Assembly: GCF_002847305.1 (NCBI RefSeq)
Contig: NZ_CP025408.1
Location: 480,001-544,000, forward strand
Reading direction: 5' to 3'
DNA from: Paracoccus tegillarcae
GTDB lineage: Bacteria; Pseudomonadota; Alphaproteobacteria; Rhodobacterales; Rhodobacteraceae
DNA: 64,000 nt
Shown here one piece after another: positions 55,871-64,000 of this stretch; the stretch's first letter is position 1, and each line of letters opens with the position of its first letter. The translations under genes were made by a program, and so were the position numbers. The notes beneath the pieces were generated by a model. The model was not told the DNA's origin, made no database searches, and saw only the letters and a program-made list of their open reading frames with translations.

Positions 55871-56463
55871 GCCGCGATCTGCCGCTCGCCCTGGCCTTCG
55901 ACACCTCTGCCGCGCATTGCGCCGTCGCGCTGCTGGCGGGCGATCGGGTGCTGGCCGAGCGGGTCGAGCCGATGACCAAAGGCCAGGCCGAGCGGCTGTT
56001 TCCCCTGCTGGACGAGATACTCGCCGAGGCCGGCTTGGGCTGGGCTGATCTGGACGTGATCGGCGTGGGCACGGGCCCCGGAAACTTTACCGGCATCCGC
56101 ATCGCGGTCGCCGCCGCACGCGGGCTGGCCCTGTCGCTGAGGATCCCGGCCATTGGCATCAGTGTAACCGAAGCCGCCGCGCTTGATCTGCCGCGGCCCT
56201 GCCGGGTGGTGATCCCCTCGCGGAAAGATCAGGTTATCTGGCAGGATTTCGGGCTGGAAGGCGAGGGTCGGCCACAGCAAGCCGCGGCCGATACGCTGCC
56301 GCCCGGCCCTGCACCTGCCGCCCCGCTGATGCCGCTGGCGGTCGCCATGGCCCGGATCGCGCTGGCCCGCCGTCACACCCCTGCGCCCCGCCCTGCCCCG
56401 ATCTATCTGCGCCCCGCCGATGCGGCACCGTCACGCGATGCGCCTGTGGTGATGCTGCCGTGA
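55867..56463 (+). CDS. tsaB: tRNA threonylcarbamoyladenosine biosynthesis protein TsaB
   Basis: 198-residue non-catalytic partner of TsaD in t6A synthesis. N-terminus LALAFDTSAAHCAVALL and segment VIGVGTGPGNFTGIRIAVAAARGLAL match the family. ATG 55867 overlaps the GFA-like stop (ATGA); its stop overlaps the rimI start (GTGA). Confidence 0.93.
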   Translation: MSRDLPLALAFDTSAAHCAVALLAGDRVLAERVEPMTKGQAERLFPLLDEILAEAGLGWADLDVIGVGTGPGNFTGIRIAVAAARGLALSLRIPAIGISVTEAAALDLPRPCRVVIPSRKDQVIWQDFGLEGEGRPQQAAADTLPPGPAPAAPLMPLAVAMARIALARRHTPAPRPAPIYLRPADAAPSRDAPVVMLP

Positions 56464-56858
56464 GCCCGGATGCGCTGGCGGAACTGCACCGGCGCTGCTT
56501 TGATGTGCCCCGCCCGTGGACGGCAGCCGAGTTTGCGGGCCTGCTGCAGGGGCCGCACGCCTTTCTGCTGAACCGACCGAATGGCTTTCTGCTGGGCCGG
56601 GTCGTCGCGGACGAGGCCGAGTTGCTGACCCTCGCCGTCGCCCCCGAGGCACGACGGCACGGTATCGGCGCAGCCCTGACGCGGGATTTTTCCAGCAGCG
56701 CGCGCAAACGCGGCGCGGCTGAGGCATTCCTGGAAGTGGCCGCAAACAACCACCCGGCGATTGCCCTCTATCAGGCGCAGGGATGGCAGAATGTCGGGCG
56801 TCGGCCGGGCTATTATACCCCTGAAATTGACGGTCTGACGCTGCGCCTTGCGCTTTGA
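56460..56858 (+). CDS. rimI: GNAT-family N-acetyltransferase, RimI-like
   Basis: 132 residues. Acetyl-CoA-binding motif A is LTLAVAPEARRHGIGAALTRDF (about 56-77), followed by AEAFLEVAANNHPAIALYQAQGW, the RimI-type end. GTG 56460 overlaps the tsaB stop by 4 nt. The tsaB-rimI pair is usual. Substrate (ribosomal S18 or other N-terminus) not proven. Confidence 0.9.
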   Translation: MSPDALAELHRRCFDVPRPWTAAEFAGLLQGPHAFLLNRPNGFLLGRVVADEAELLTLAVAPEARRHGIGAALTRDFSSSARKRGAAEAFLEVAANNHPAIALYQAQGWQNVGRRPGYYTPEIDGLTLRLAL

Positions 56859-56875
56859 AAACGCGCAGAATAGTG

Positions 56876-56904
56876 TTGACCACTTTCGGGCTATGCGCCC
56901 TAAT
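56876..56904 (+). promoter_or_regulatory. promoter of the nucleoside ABC operon
   Basis: TTGACC (56876-56881), 17 bases, CCTAAT (56899-56904), about 60 bp before the substrate-binding-protein ATG. Good spacing and match. Confidence 0.6.
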
Positions 56905-56962
56905 CAAGCAATGCAGCGGGCAGAATCGTCCGTAACGATATTGACAAGAAGAGGTTACCATA

Positions 56963-57952
56963 ATGTCTCTGATGAAAACCCTTTTCGCCGGAACCGCGCT
57001 GGTCGCGCTGAGCGCCGGCGTCGCGGCGGCAGAGCCGGCGCTGATCTTTGATCTGGGCGGCAAGTTCGACAAATCCTTCAACGAAGCCGCCAATAACGGC
57101 GCCGTGCGTTGGGCCGAGGAAACCGGCGGCAGCTACAAGGAACTGGAGATGCAGTCCGAGGCGCAGCGCGAACAGGCCCTGCGCCGCTTGGCTGAAACCG
57201 GCGCCAATCCGATCATCATGACCGGCTTTGCCTTTGGCGACGTGCTGAACAAGGTCGCGCCCGACTATCCCGACACCAAGTTCGGCATCATCGACATGGT
57301 GGTCGAACAGCCGAACGTGCAATCGGTTGTCTTTACCGAGGAACAGGGCAGCTATCTGGCCGGGATCATGGCCGCAATGGCATCGGAAACCGATACCGTC
57401 GGCTTTATCGGCGGCATGGACATTCCGCTGATCCACAAGTTCGAATGCGGCTTTGCGCAGGGCTTCAAATCGGTCAAGCCCGAGGGCAACGTGCTGATCA
57501 ACTATACCGGCACCACGCCTGCGGCATGGAACGACCCGGTCAAGGGCGGTGAACTGGCCAAGGCGCAGATCAGCCAGGGCGCGGACGTGGTCTATGCGGC
57601 TGCCGGCGGCACCGGCATCGGCGTGCTGCAAGCCGTGGCAGATGGCGGCAAGCTGGGCGTTGGCGTCGACAGCAACCAGAACCACCTGCATCCGGGCAGC
57701 ATGCTGACCTCGATGGTCAAGCGCGTCGACAACGCCGTCTTTGACGCGTTCACCGCAGGCGCTGATCTGGAGGCCGGCGTCAAGGTGATGGACCTGAAAG
57801 CAGACGGCGTCGCCGTTGCGATCGACGATGACAACAAGGATCTGGTAACCGCCGAAATGCAGACTGCGATCGACGAGGCGACAGCCCAGATCGCCGATGG
57901 CAGCGTCGCGGTGCACGATTACATGACCGATAACACCTGCCCGGTCCAGTAA
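56963..57952 (+). CDS. BMP-family (PnrA-like) nucleoside ABC transporter substrate-binding protein
   Basis: 329 residues. Sec signal peptide MKTLFAGTALVALSAGVAAAE. BMP/Med fold with DLGGKFDKSFNEAANNGAVRWAEE near the mature N-terminus and IGGMDIPLIHKFECGFAQG. The family binds purine and other nucleosides. First gene of an operon that ends in purine nucleoside phosphorylase, which supports a nucleoside substrate. ATG 56963 follows GAGG. Confidence 0.93.
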   Translation: MSLMKTLFAGTALVALSAGVAAAEPALIFDLGGKFDKSFNEAANNGAVRWAEETGGSYKELEMQSEAQREQALRRLAETGANPIIMTGFAFGDVLNKVAPDYPDTKFGIIDMVVEQPNVQSVVFTEEQGSYLAGIMAAMASETDTVGFIGGMDIPLIHKFECGFAQGFKSVKPEGNVLINYTGTTPAAWNDPVKGGELAKAQISQGADVVYAAAGGTGIGVLQAVADGGKLGVGVDSNQNHLHPGSMLTSMVKRVDNAVFDAFTAGADLEAGVKVMDLKADGVAVAIDDDNKDLVTAEMQTAIDEATAQIADGSVAVHDYMTDNTCPVQ

Positions 57953-59602
57953 ATGGCCGAGGCGACACAACCTTCGGGGGGGCGGCCAGACACGGCCGCC
58001 CCCGCCGCAATCGAGTTGCGTGGAATATCAAAGGCCTTCGGTCCGGTTCAGGCAAACAAGAACATCGACCTGCGCGTCGAAAAGGGCACGATCCACGGCA
58101 TCATCGGCGAGAACGGTGCGGGCAAGTCGACATTGATGTCGATCCTTTACGGGTTCTACAAACCCGATAGCGGCGAGATCATGGTGAACGGTCAGCCGCT
58201 GACCATTGCAGACAGCCAGACCGCCATCCGCGCCGGCATCGGCATGGTTTTCCAGCATTTCAAGCTGGTGCAGAACTTCACCGTGCTGGAAAATATCATC
58301 CTCGGCGTCGAGGACGGCCCGATGCTGCGCCCTTCGCTCGCCAAGGCACGCGGCGTCCTGAAGCAGCTGGCCGAAGAATACGAACTGAATGTCGACCCCG
58401 ATGAGACCATCGAAGAGCTTTCGGTCGGTCATCAGCAGCGCGTCGAGATCCTCAAGGCACTGTACCGCGAAGCCGATATCCTGATCCTGGACGAGCCGAC
58501 CGGCGTGCTGACCCCGGCCGAGGCCGACCACCTGTTCCGGATCCTCGAAGGGCTGCGCGCCGAGGGCAAGACCATCATCCTGATCACCCACAAGCTGCGC
58601 GAGATCATGGAGATCACGGACAGCGTCTCGGTGATGCGACGCGGCGAGATGGTGGCATCGGTCCAGACCGCCCAGACCAGCCCCGAGGAACTGGCCGAAC
58701 TGATGGTCGGTCGAAAGGTCATCCTGAACATCGAGAAAGCCGCCGCCAATCCGGGCCAAGCGGTGCTTGAGGTTCGCGATCTGCGGCTGGTCGATGACGA
58801 GGGTGTCGAGCGCCTGCGCGGCATCAGCTTTGACATTCGTGCCGGCGAAATTCTGGGCATCGCGGGCGTCAGCGGCAATGGCCAGACGCAGTTGATGGAA
58901 TTGCTGGGCGGTTATCCCGAAAAGGGCAGCAAGGTCAGCGGCACCATCCATATGAATGGCGACAACCTGGACCTGACCGGAACCAAATCCGACGCCCGCA
59001 CGCGCCGCAAACGCGGTATTGGCCATGTCCCCGAGGACCGGCAGACCGAAGGTCTGATCATGGATTTCGCAGCCTGGGAAAACGTGGCCTTCGGCTATCA
59101 CGACAAGCCCGCCTATCAGAGCGGGCTGATGATGAATAACACCGCCATCAAGTCCGATGCCGAGAAATATTTCGAGGATTTCGACGTCCGTCCGCGCAAC
59201 ACCAACCTGGCAGCTCGCAACTTTTCCGGCGGCAACCAGCAAAAGATCGTGGTGGCCCGCGAGATCGAGCGGAACCCCGACCTCTTGCTGATCGGCCAGC
59301 CCACCCGCGGCGTTGATATCGGCGCGATCGAGTTCATCCACAAACGGATCGTCGAATTGCGCGATGCGGGTAAGGCCGTTCTGCTGGTCAGCGTCGAGTT
59401 GGACGAGATCCTGTCGCTGTCTGACCGCATTGCCGTGATGTTTGACGGCCGTATCATGGGCGAACGGCTGCCCTCTGAAACGACGACCGGAGAACTGGGC
59501 CTGTTGATGGCCGGTGTTACCGACACCGAAAACACCCCCGACAGCGCGGGCATCCCGCCCGAAGACCGACATGTTGATGAACTGCCAGAGGGTCGTGCCT
59601 GA
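57953..59602 (+). CDS. nucleoside ABC transporter ATPase (dual-domain)
   Basis: 549 residues with two ABC domains of the sugar/nucleoside type. The first domain has Walker A GENGAGKSTLM and signature LSVGHQQRVEI. The second starts near residue 270 with VSGNGQTQLM and ends with FSGGNQQKIVVARE. Begins directly after the binding-protein stop codon and overlaps the first permease by one base. Confidence 0.94.
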   Translation: MAEATQPSGGRPDTAAPAAIELRGISKAFGPVQANKNIDLRVEKGTIHGIIGENGAGKSTLMSILYGFYKPDSGEIMVNGQPLTIADSQTAIRAGIGMVFQHFKLVQNFTVLENIILGVEDGPMLRPSLAKARGVLKQLAEEYELNVDPDETIEELSVGHQQRVEILKALYREADILILDEPTGVLTPAEADHLFRILEGLRAEGKTIILITHKLREIMEITDSVSVMRRGEMVASVQTAQTSPEELAELMVGRKVILNIEKAAANPGQAVLEVRDLRLVDDEGVERLRGISFDIRAGEILGIAGVSGNGQTQLMELLGGYPEKGSKVSGTIHMNGDNLDLTGTKSDARTRRKRGIGHVPEDRQTEGLIMDFAAWENVAFGYHDKPAYQSGLMMNNTAIKSDAEKYFEDFDVRPRNTNLAARNFSGGNQQKIVVAREIERNPDLLLIGQPTRGVDIGAIEFIHKRIVELRDAGKAVLLVSVELDEILSLSDRIAVMFDGRIMGERLPSETTTGELGLLMAGVTDTENTPDSAGIPPEDRHVDELPEGRA

Positions 59603-60699
59603 TGGATAAGATGCCAAAATGGGCCGATGTCATCCTGACACCGCTCATTTCACTGTTTCTGGCGATGGCCATCTCGGCGCTGGTGATCCTGGCCATCGGC
59701 GAAAGCCCATGGGTGGCGCTGACGACAATGGTCGAGGGCGCGCTTGGGTCCAGCTATGGCTGGGGCTACACGCTGTATTACACAACGAATTTCATCTTTA
59801 CCGGACTGGCCGTGATGGTCGCCTACCACGCCGCGCTGTTCAACATCGGCGGCGAGGGTCAGGCGGCGATGGGTGGTCTGGGGGTGGCGCTGGTCTGTCT
59901 GGCATTCCCCTGGCCGCATTGGGCGCTGGCCCTGCCCGCCGCCATGATCGGCGGCGCGTTGCTGGGGGCAGCCTGGGCATTCATCCCGGCATGGCTGCAG
60001 GCAAAACGCGGCAGCCACATCGTCATCACCACGATCATGTTCAACTTTATCGCGGCAGCGGTCCTGAACTATGTGCTGGTCAATATGCTGCGCCCCGTGG
60101 GCAGCATGGACCCGGCCTCAGCCCGCTTTCCCGAGGGCACACACCTGCCGAAACTGTCGGATATCGCTACGATTTTCGGCACCGAGTGGGGCAAGAACAC
60201 GCCCGTCAACATCACTTTCTTTATCGCCATCGCAGCCTGCTTTCTGGTCTGGCTGCTGATCTGGCGCACCCGCCTTGGATATGAGATCCGCGCCTTTGGC
60301 AAATCCGAGCCCGGTGCGATGTATGCCGGTATTTCGCCGGTGCGCATCACCGTCATTGCCATGCTGATCTCGGGTGGGCTGGCCGGTCTGATGGCGATCA
60401 ACAACGTCATGGGCGAAAGCGAACGGCTGGTGCTGAACGCGGTCGAAGGCGCAGGCTTTATCGGCATCGCGGTGGCGCTGATGGGCCGCAATCACCCCTT
60501 CGGCGTCTTTCTCGCGGCGCTGCTCTTTGGCTTTCTCTATCAGGGCGGCGGCGAATTGGCGCTGTGGACCAGCATCCCGCGCGAGTTGATCATCGTCATC
60601 CAGGCGCTGGTCATCCTGTTTACCGGCGCGCTGGACAATATGGTGCGGATGCCGCTGGAGCGCATCTTCATGGCCCTGCGCAAGCGAGAGGACGTCTGA
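59602..60699 (+). CDS. nucleoside ABC transporter permease 1
   Basis: 365 residues, about nine helices, with NIGGEGQAAMGGLGVALV, the hallmark of this permease group, and the cytoplasmic loop AFGKSEPGAMYAGISPVR. Overlaps both neighbours by one base (TGATG at both junctions). Confidence 0.93.
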   Translation: MDKMPKWADVILTPLISLFLAMAISALVILAIGESPWVALTTMVEGALGSSYGWGYTLYYTTNFIFTGLAVMVAYHAALFNIGGEGQAAMGGLGVALVCLAFPWPHWALALPAAMIGGALLGAAWAFIPAWLQAKRGSHIVITTIMFNFIAAAVLNYVLVNMLRPVGSMDPASARFPEGTHLPKLSDIATIFGTEWGKNTPVNITFFIAIAACFLVWLLIWRTRLGYEIRAFGKSEPGAMYAGISPVRITVIAMLISGGLAGLMAINNVMGESERLVLNAVEGAGFIGIAVALMGRNHPFGVFLAALLFGFLYQGGGELALWTSIPRELIIVIQALVILFTGALDNMVRMPLERIFMALRKREDV

Positions 60700-61736
60700 T
60701 GGGACTGAATTCGCTGAAAGACGCGCTGACGCCGATCATCGTGTTGTCCATCTGCGTGATCTGGGTGCTGCTGGACCAGAACCGTGCCCTTGACGGTATC
60801 GAAAGCGCGCTGCGCCTGATGACGCCGCTTTTGCTGGCCTGCCTCGCGGGCCTTTATTCGGAACGCGCAGGCGTCTTTGATATCGGGCTAGAGGGCAAGA
60901 TGCTGATGGCCGCGTTCTCTGCGGCGACCGTGGCGTATCTGACCGGCAGCGCCTGGTTGGGGCTGCTGGCCGGTATTGGCGGCTCGCTGTCGCTGTCGCT
61001 GATCCATGGCCTGGCCTCGATCACCTTTCGCGGCAATCAGCTGATTTCCGGCGTTGCCATAAACTTTCTCGCCTCGGGTCTGACGGTGTTGCTGGGGATC
61101 AAGATCTTTGGCCTCGGCGGCCGGACCCCGGCCCTTGTCGGCGATGCCCGTTTTGGCGACCTGAACCTGCCCTTTGCCGATGCGCTGGCCGGTGTGCCGC
61201 TGCTGGGGCCGATCTATTCGCGGCTGATCTCGGGGCACTCGATTCTGGTCTATATGGCCATTCTGGCAGTGCCGCTGACCTGGTGGGTACTCTATCGCAC
61301 ACGCTTTGGCCTGCGCCTGCGGGCTGTGGGCGAAAACCCGGCCTCGGTCGATACGGCGGGCATCTCGGTCACCCGGCTGCGCTATGCCGCGATTGCGATC
61401 TGCGGCATCCTTTGCGGCGTCGCTGGCGCCTATCTGGCCACCGGGCTTTCCGCAGGCTTCGTCAAGGAAATGACCGCCGGTCGCGGCTTTATCGCCCTGG
61501 CGGCGCTGATCTTTGCCAAATGGCGGCCCTGGGGCGCGCTGTTTGCAACGCTGCTGTTCGGCCTGCTGGAATCGCTGGCAAACCAATATCCCAACCTGGA
61601 TCTGGGCTTCGTTACCATCCCCTCGATGTTCATGAACGCACTGCCTTACATCCTGACCGTCATCATCCTCGCCGGCTTTGTTGGCCGCGCGATCCCGCCA
61701 CGCGCGGGCGGAGAACCCTATGTCAAAGAGCGATGA
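60699..61736 (+). CDS. nucleoside ABC transporter permease 2
   Basis: 345 residues, about nine helices. FDIGLEGKMLMAAFSAAT matches the permease loop and AVGENPASVDTAGISVTRLR is the EAA-like segment. I start at ATG 60699 overlapping the previous stop; the ORF extends upstream without conservation. It overlaps the pnp start by 17 nt. Confidence 0.93.
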   Translation: MGLNSLKDALTPIIVLSICVIWVLLDQNRALDGIESALRLMTPLLLACLAGLYSERAGVFDIGLEGKMLMAAFSAATVAYLTGSAWLGLLAGIGGSLSLSLIHGLASITFRGNQLISGVAINFLASGLTVLLGIKIFGLGGRTPALVGDARFGDLNLPFADALAGVPLLGPIYSRLISGHSILVYMAILAVPLTWWVLYRTRFGLRLRAVGENPASVDTAGISVTRLRYAAIAICGILCGVAGAYLATGLSAGFVKEMTAGRGFIALAALIFAKWRPWGALFATLLFGLLESLANQYPNLDLGFVTIPSMFMNALPYILTVIILAGFVGRAIPPRAGGEPYVKER

Positions 61737-62541
61737 TCTTGTTGCCCTCATCCGCGAGCGTGCAGGGCCAGAGGCGCCGGAATACGCGCTGATCCTTGGC
61801 TCGGGCCTTGGGCATATCTCTGGCACGGTCGATGGCACAGCGATCCCTTATGACGAGCTGCCCGGCTTTCCCCATGCCGGTGTGTCAGGCCACGTACCGC
61901 AGCTGGTGATCGGCCAGTTAGAGGGCCGCCGCGTGGCGGTTTTCGGTGGCCGCTCGCATTACTACGAATCCGGTCGGGCCGATGCGATGCGCCTGCCTTT
62001 GGAAGTGGTCGCCGGGCTGGGCACGAAAAAGCTGATCCTGACCAATGCCGCCGGTTCAGTGCGTGAAACGATGCAGCCCGGCGCGCTGATGATGCTGTCC
62101 GATCACATCAACCTGTCGGGTGCAAACCCGCTGATCGGCGAGGCCACCGATGCCCGCTTTCAGCCGATGACCGACGCCCATGATACCGATCTGCGCGCGG
62201 CCCTGCGCAGCGCCGCCATCGCCGAAAATGTCGACCTGAACGAGGGCGTCTACACCTGGTTTTCCGGCCCCAGCTTCGAAACACCGGCCGAGATCCGCAT
62301 GACCCAGATCATCGGCGGCGATGCGGTCGGCATGTCAACGGTTCCCGAAATCATCCTCGGCCGCTTCTTCGGCCTGCGCTGCGCGGCGATCTCGGTCATC
62401 ACCAATATGGGTGCGGGCATGTCGGACGAGGCCCTCAGCCACGAACATACCAAGGCCATGGCCCCCATCGGCGCGGCCAAGCTGGAACAGGTACTGCGCC
62501 GATTCCTTCGCGATGGCGACGCGGCTGTGCCAGTGATCTAG
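61720..62541 (+). CDS. punA: purine nucleoside phosphorylase (trimeric class)
   Basis: 273 residues; phosphorolyses purine nucleosides to base and ribose 1-phosphate. Features: LGSGLGHISGTV, GRSHYYESG (phosphate/active site), LTNAAGSVRETMQPGALMM, FSGPSFETPAEIR and SVITNMGAGMSD. ATG 61720 has GGAG with a 6-nt gap. Co-transcribed with the BMP-type transporter, so uptake and breakdown of nucleosides are coupled. Confidence 0.94.
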   Translation: MSKSDDLVALIRERAGPEAPEYALILGSGLGHISGTVDGTAIPYDELPGFPHAGVSGHVPQLVIGQLEGRRVAVFGGRSHYYESGRADAMRLPLEVVAGLGTKKLILTNAAGSVRETMQPGALMMLSDHINLSGANPLIGEATDARFQPMTDAHDTDLRAALRSAAIAENVDLNEGVYTWFSGPSFETPAEIRMTQIIGGDAVGMSTVPEIILGRFFGLRCAAISVITNMGAGMSDEALSHEHTKAMAPIGAAKLEQVLRRFLRDGDAAVPVI

Positions 62542-62604
62542 GGCAGCCGTGCCACTCAAGGCAGGCCACAGGCGCAGACCAAGGAACCAATTTTCAGAAA
62601 GTAA

Positions 62605-62691
62605 TGGTGCGGTCGAGAGGACTCGAACCTCCACGGGAGTTACCCCACAGCGACCTCAACGCTGCGCGTCTACCAATTCCGCCACGACCGC
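62605..62691 (-). tRNA. tRNA-Leu (anticodon GAG)
   Basis: 87 nt on the minus strand including encoded CCA, with the long variable arm of a class II tRNA. Acceptor stem GCGGTCG/CGACCGC with discriminator A. The anticodon arm CAGCG-TTGAGGT-CGCTG gives GAG. Confidence 0.97.
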
Positions 62692-62788
62692 ATCCGGGCA
62701 GTGGGCGGGGTGATAGCCAAAGCTGTGCCGATTGAAAAGGGGTAATCGCATCTGCGGCGATGCCCGCAGCGCCCGGCCGACAGGCCGC

Positions 62789-62821
62789 GGGGCGCAAGGG
62801 GGTCGATCCCCCTTGCGCCCC
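62789..62821 (-). terminator. 14-bp GC-rich hairpin downstream of dapA
   Basis: A perfect 14-bp stem (62789-62802 with 62808-62821) around the loop TCGAT, 25 bp after the dapA stop. It starts GGGGCGCAA like the dctP-dctQ hairpin. No T-run follows. Likely the dapA terminator. Confidence 0.7.
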
Positions 62822-62845
62822 GCCCGTTGCTTGCAGCGTTCTCTG

Positions 62846-63721
62846 TCAGATCAGCCCGGCATGCGCCAAGGCGGCGTCGATCTGCTTGCGGGTCTCGGCG
62901 CGCAGCGGGGTCAACGGCAGCCGCACGCGATCTTCGCACAATCCCAGCCGCGACATCGCATATTTGACGCCCACCAGCCCCGGCTCGACAAAAATCGCGA
63001 TATGCAAGCGCATCAGGCGGTCCTGAAACTCCAGCGCCTTGGCGAAATCGCCGGCCAGCGTCGCCTGTTGCATCTTCGAGCACAAACCCGGCGCAACATT
63101 GCCGGTGACCGAGATGCACCCAACCCCGCCTTGAGCATTGAACCCATGCGCGGTCGCGTCCTCGCCCGACAATTGGATGAAATCGGGGCCGCAGGTGATG
63201 CGCTGCTGGCTGACACGCTCCAACTTGCCGGTCGCGTCCTTGACGCCGACGATATTGCGCAGCTTTGACAGTTCACCCATTGTTTCGGGCGTCATGTCGA
63301 TGACCGAACGGGGCGGTATATTATAGATGATGATCGGCAGATCGGCGGCGTCATGCAGCGCAGTGAAATGCGCAATCAGCCCCTCTTGCGTCGGCTTGTT
63401 GTAATAGGGCGTGACCACCAGTGCGCCCTGCGCGCCAGCCTCGGCAGCGAATTGCACCAGCCCGGTTGCCTCGCGCGTCGAATTCGAGCCCGCGCCGGCA
63501 ATCACCGGGATACGGCCATCGACCACCTCGACCACGGTCTCGATCACGCGGCGATGTTCGTCATGGCTCAGCGTCGGGCTTTCACCCGTCGTGCCGACCG
63601 GGGCCAGACCGTTGCTGCCCTGTTCGATATGCCATTCGACCAGCTTCTTCAGCGTATCCAGATCCAACTCGCCGTCCGAGGTGAACGGCGTGACGAGGGC
63701 GGGTATCGACCCTTTGAACAT
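62846..63721 (-). CDS. dapA: 4-hydroxy-tetrahydrodipicolinate synthase
   Basis: 291 residues; condenses pyruvate with aspartate semialdehyde in lysine and diaminopimelate synthesis. Motifs: [10 protein letters not shown], the tyrosine in IIYNIPPRS and the Schiff-base lysine in [15 protein letters not shown] 63721 follows AGGAG with a 6-nt gap. In contrast to the DapA-like protein at 2893, every expected DapA residue is present. Confidence 0.97.
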   Translation of the reverse strand: MFKGSIPALVTPFTSDGELDLDTLKKLVEWHIEQGSNGLAPVGTTGESPTLSHDEHRRVIETVVEVVDGRIPVIAGAGSNSTREATGLVQFAAEAGAQGALVVTPYYNKPTQEGLIAHFTALHDAADLPIIIYNIPPRSVIDMTPETMGELSKLRNIVGVKDATGKLERVSQQRITCGPDFIQLSGEDATAHGFNAQGGVGCISVTGNVAPGLCSKMQQATLAGDFAKALEFQDRLMRLHIAIFVEPGLVGVKYAMSRLGLCEDRVRLPLTPLRAETRKQIDAALAHAGLI

Positions 63722-63833
63722 GGCACGCTCCTGCATTTGTGGTTCCAGAACGCGCGGACCCTATATCCGGGCTGCGGAATTGCCAAGGATGTGAGTTGCA
63801 CCCGGCGTGATCGCGCCGCTAAACAGAGGGCGA

Positions 63834-64000
63834 ATGCGGTCTATCGGTCACATATTCCGGGCAGGTGCGCTGGCGCTGATGCTGCCGGCCCTGCCAGCGC
63901 AGGCCGAGGATGCCGGCGCGATGGCGCTGGCCCTGTCAGCAGCCGAGGTCGGCGATTGGATCACCGCGCGCGCCGCGGCGCAGCGTTCGGGCCCGATGGC
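63834..64000 (+). CDS. secreted protein, probably lytic transglycosylase, cut by right edge
   Basis: 55 visible codons from ATG 63834, after AGAGGG. A signal peptide (IFRAGALALMLPALPAQAED) precedes an Ala-rich helical stretch (ALALSAAEVGDWITARAAA). Divergent from dapA, the usual place of a lytic murein transglycosylase in this order, but no catalytic part is visible. Confidence 0.55.
   Translation, partial: MRSIGHIFRAGALALMLPALPAQAEDAGAMALALSAAEVGDWITARAAAQRSGPM

Overview
The window is high-GC and reads as the chromosome of an alphaproteobacterium of the order Rhodobacterales, most likely Paracoccus-like. The signs are a TRAP transporter operon, a CtrA-type box in front of a comM homologue, a rpsI with a long N-terminal extension, the order yraN-rsmI-lpoA-like, and a two-gene formate dehydrogenase. 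Genes are packed in operons with many ATGA, GTGA or TGATG overlaps. I see no insertion sequence, prophage, CRISPR array, integrase or replication origin. The accessory character lies in catabolic and transport clusters, not in mobile DNA.

Region 1-8304 is a catabolic and transport cluster: an aldehyde dehydrogenase (cut by the left edge), a LysR regulator, an aspartate dehydrogenase-like protein, a DapA-like aldolase, an EamA exporter, a 3-hydroxyanthranilate 3,4-dioxygenase-like ring-cleavage enzyme and a complete DctPQM TRAP transporter. Two matching LysR-type sites (GGTAT-N11-ATAYC) lie upstream of the aldehyde dehydrogenase and in the nadX/dapA-like divergent promoter, which suggests one regulon. 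Region 8468-14354 is housekeeping: rpsI-rplM, a thioesterase, an enoyl-CoA hydratase, a CcdA-like protein and RNase E with a long leader. Region 14945-19575 holds tRNA-Arg(CCG) and a branched-chain-amino-acid type ABC operon, livKHMGF.

Region 19722-27956 is the Suf Fe-S assembly operon, read coaBC, cysteine desulfurase, sufB, sufC, sufD, two small YIP1 membrane proteins, sufS. Then come comM/yifB with a CtrA box, gshB, yraN, rsmI, an LpoA-like lipoprotein, glnD-murJ, a PHB-depolymerase-like esterase with a Lys/Thr-rich N-terminus, a rhomboid-fold protein lacking its catalytic residues, and trpS.

Region 40956-46422 encodes an NAD-dependent formate dehydrogenase with a fused FdsG-FdsB subunit plus FdsA, followed convergently by an XdhC-family protein. 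After a HAD phosphatase and tRNA-Gly(UCC) there is an alkaline phosphatase followed on the same strand by a DUF3299-like protein and an ABC ATPase/FtsX-type permease with a histidine-rich loop. I read these as a possible zinc-linked unit. Next come a 27-residue membrane-peptide ORF, xpaC-like, truA, a sugar transferase, a universal stress protein, NifU-like, a degenerate GFA protein, tsaB and rimI. The right end holds a nucleoside (BMP-type) ABC operon ending in purine nucleoside phosphorylase, tRNA-Leu(GAG), dapA, and the start of a secreted protein resembling a lytic transglycosylase.
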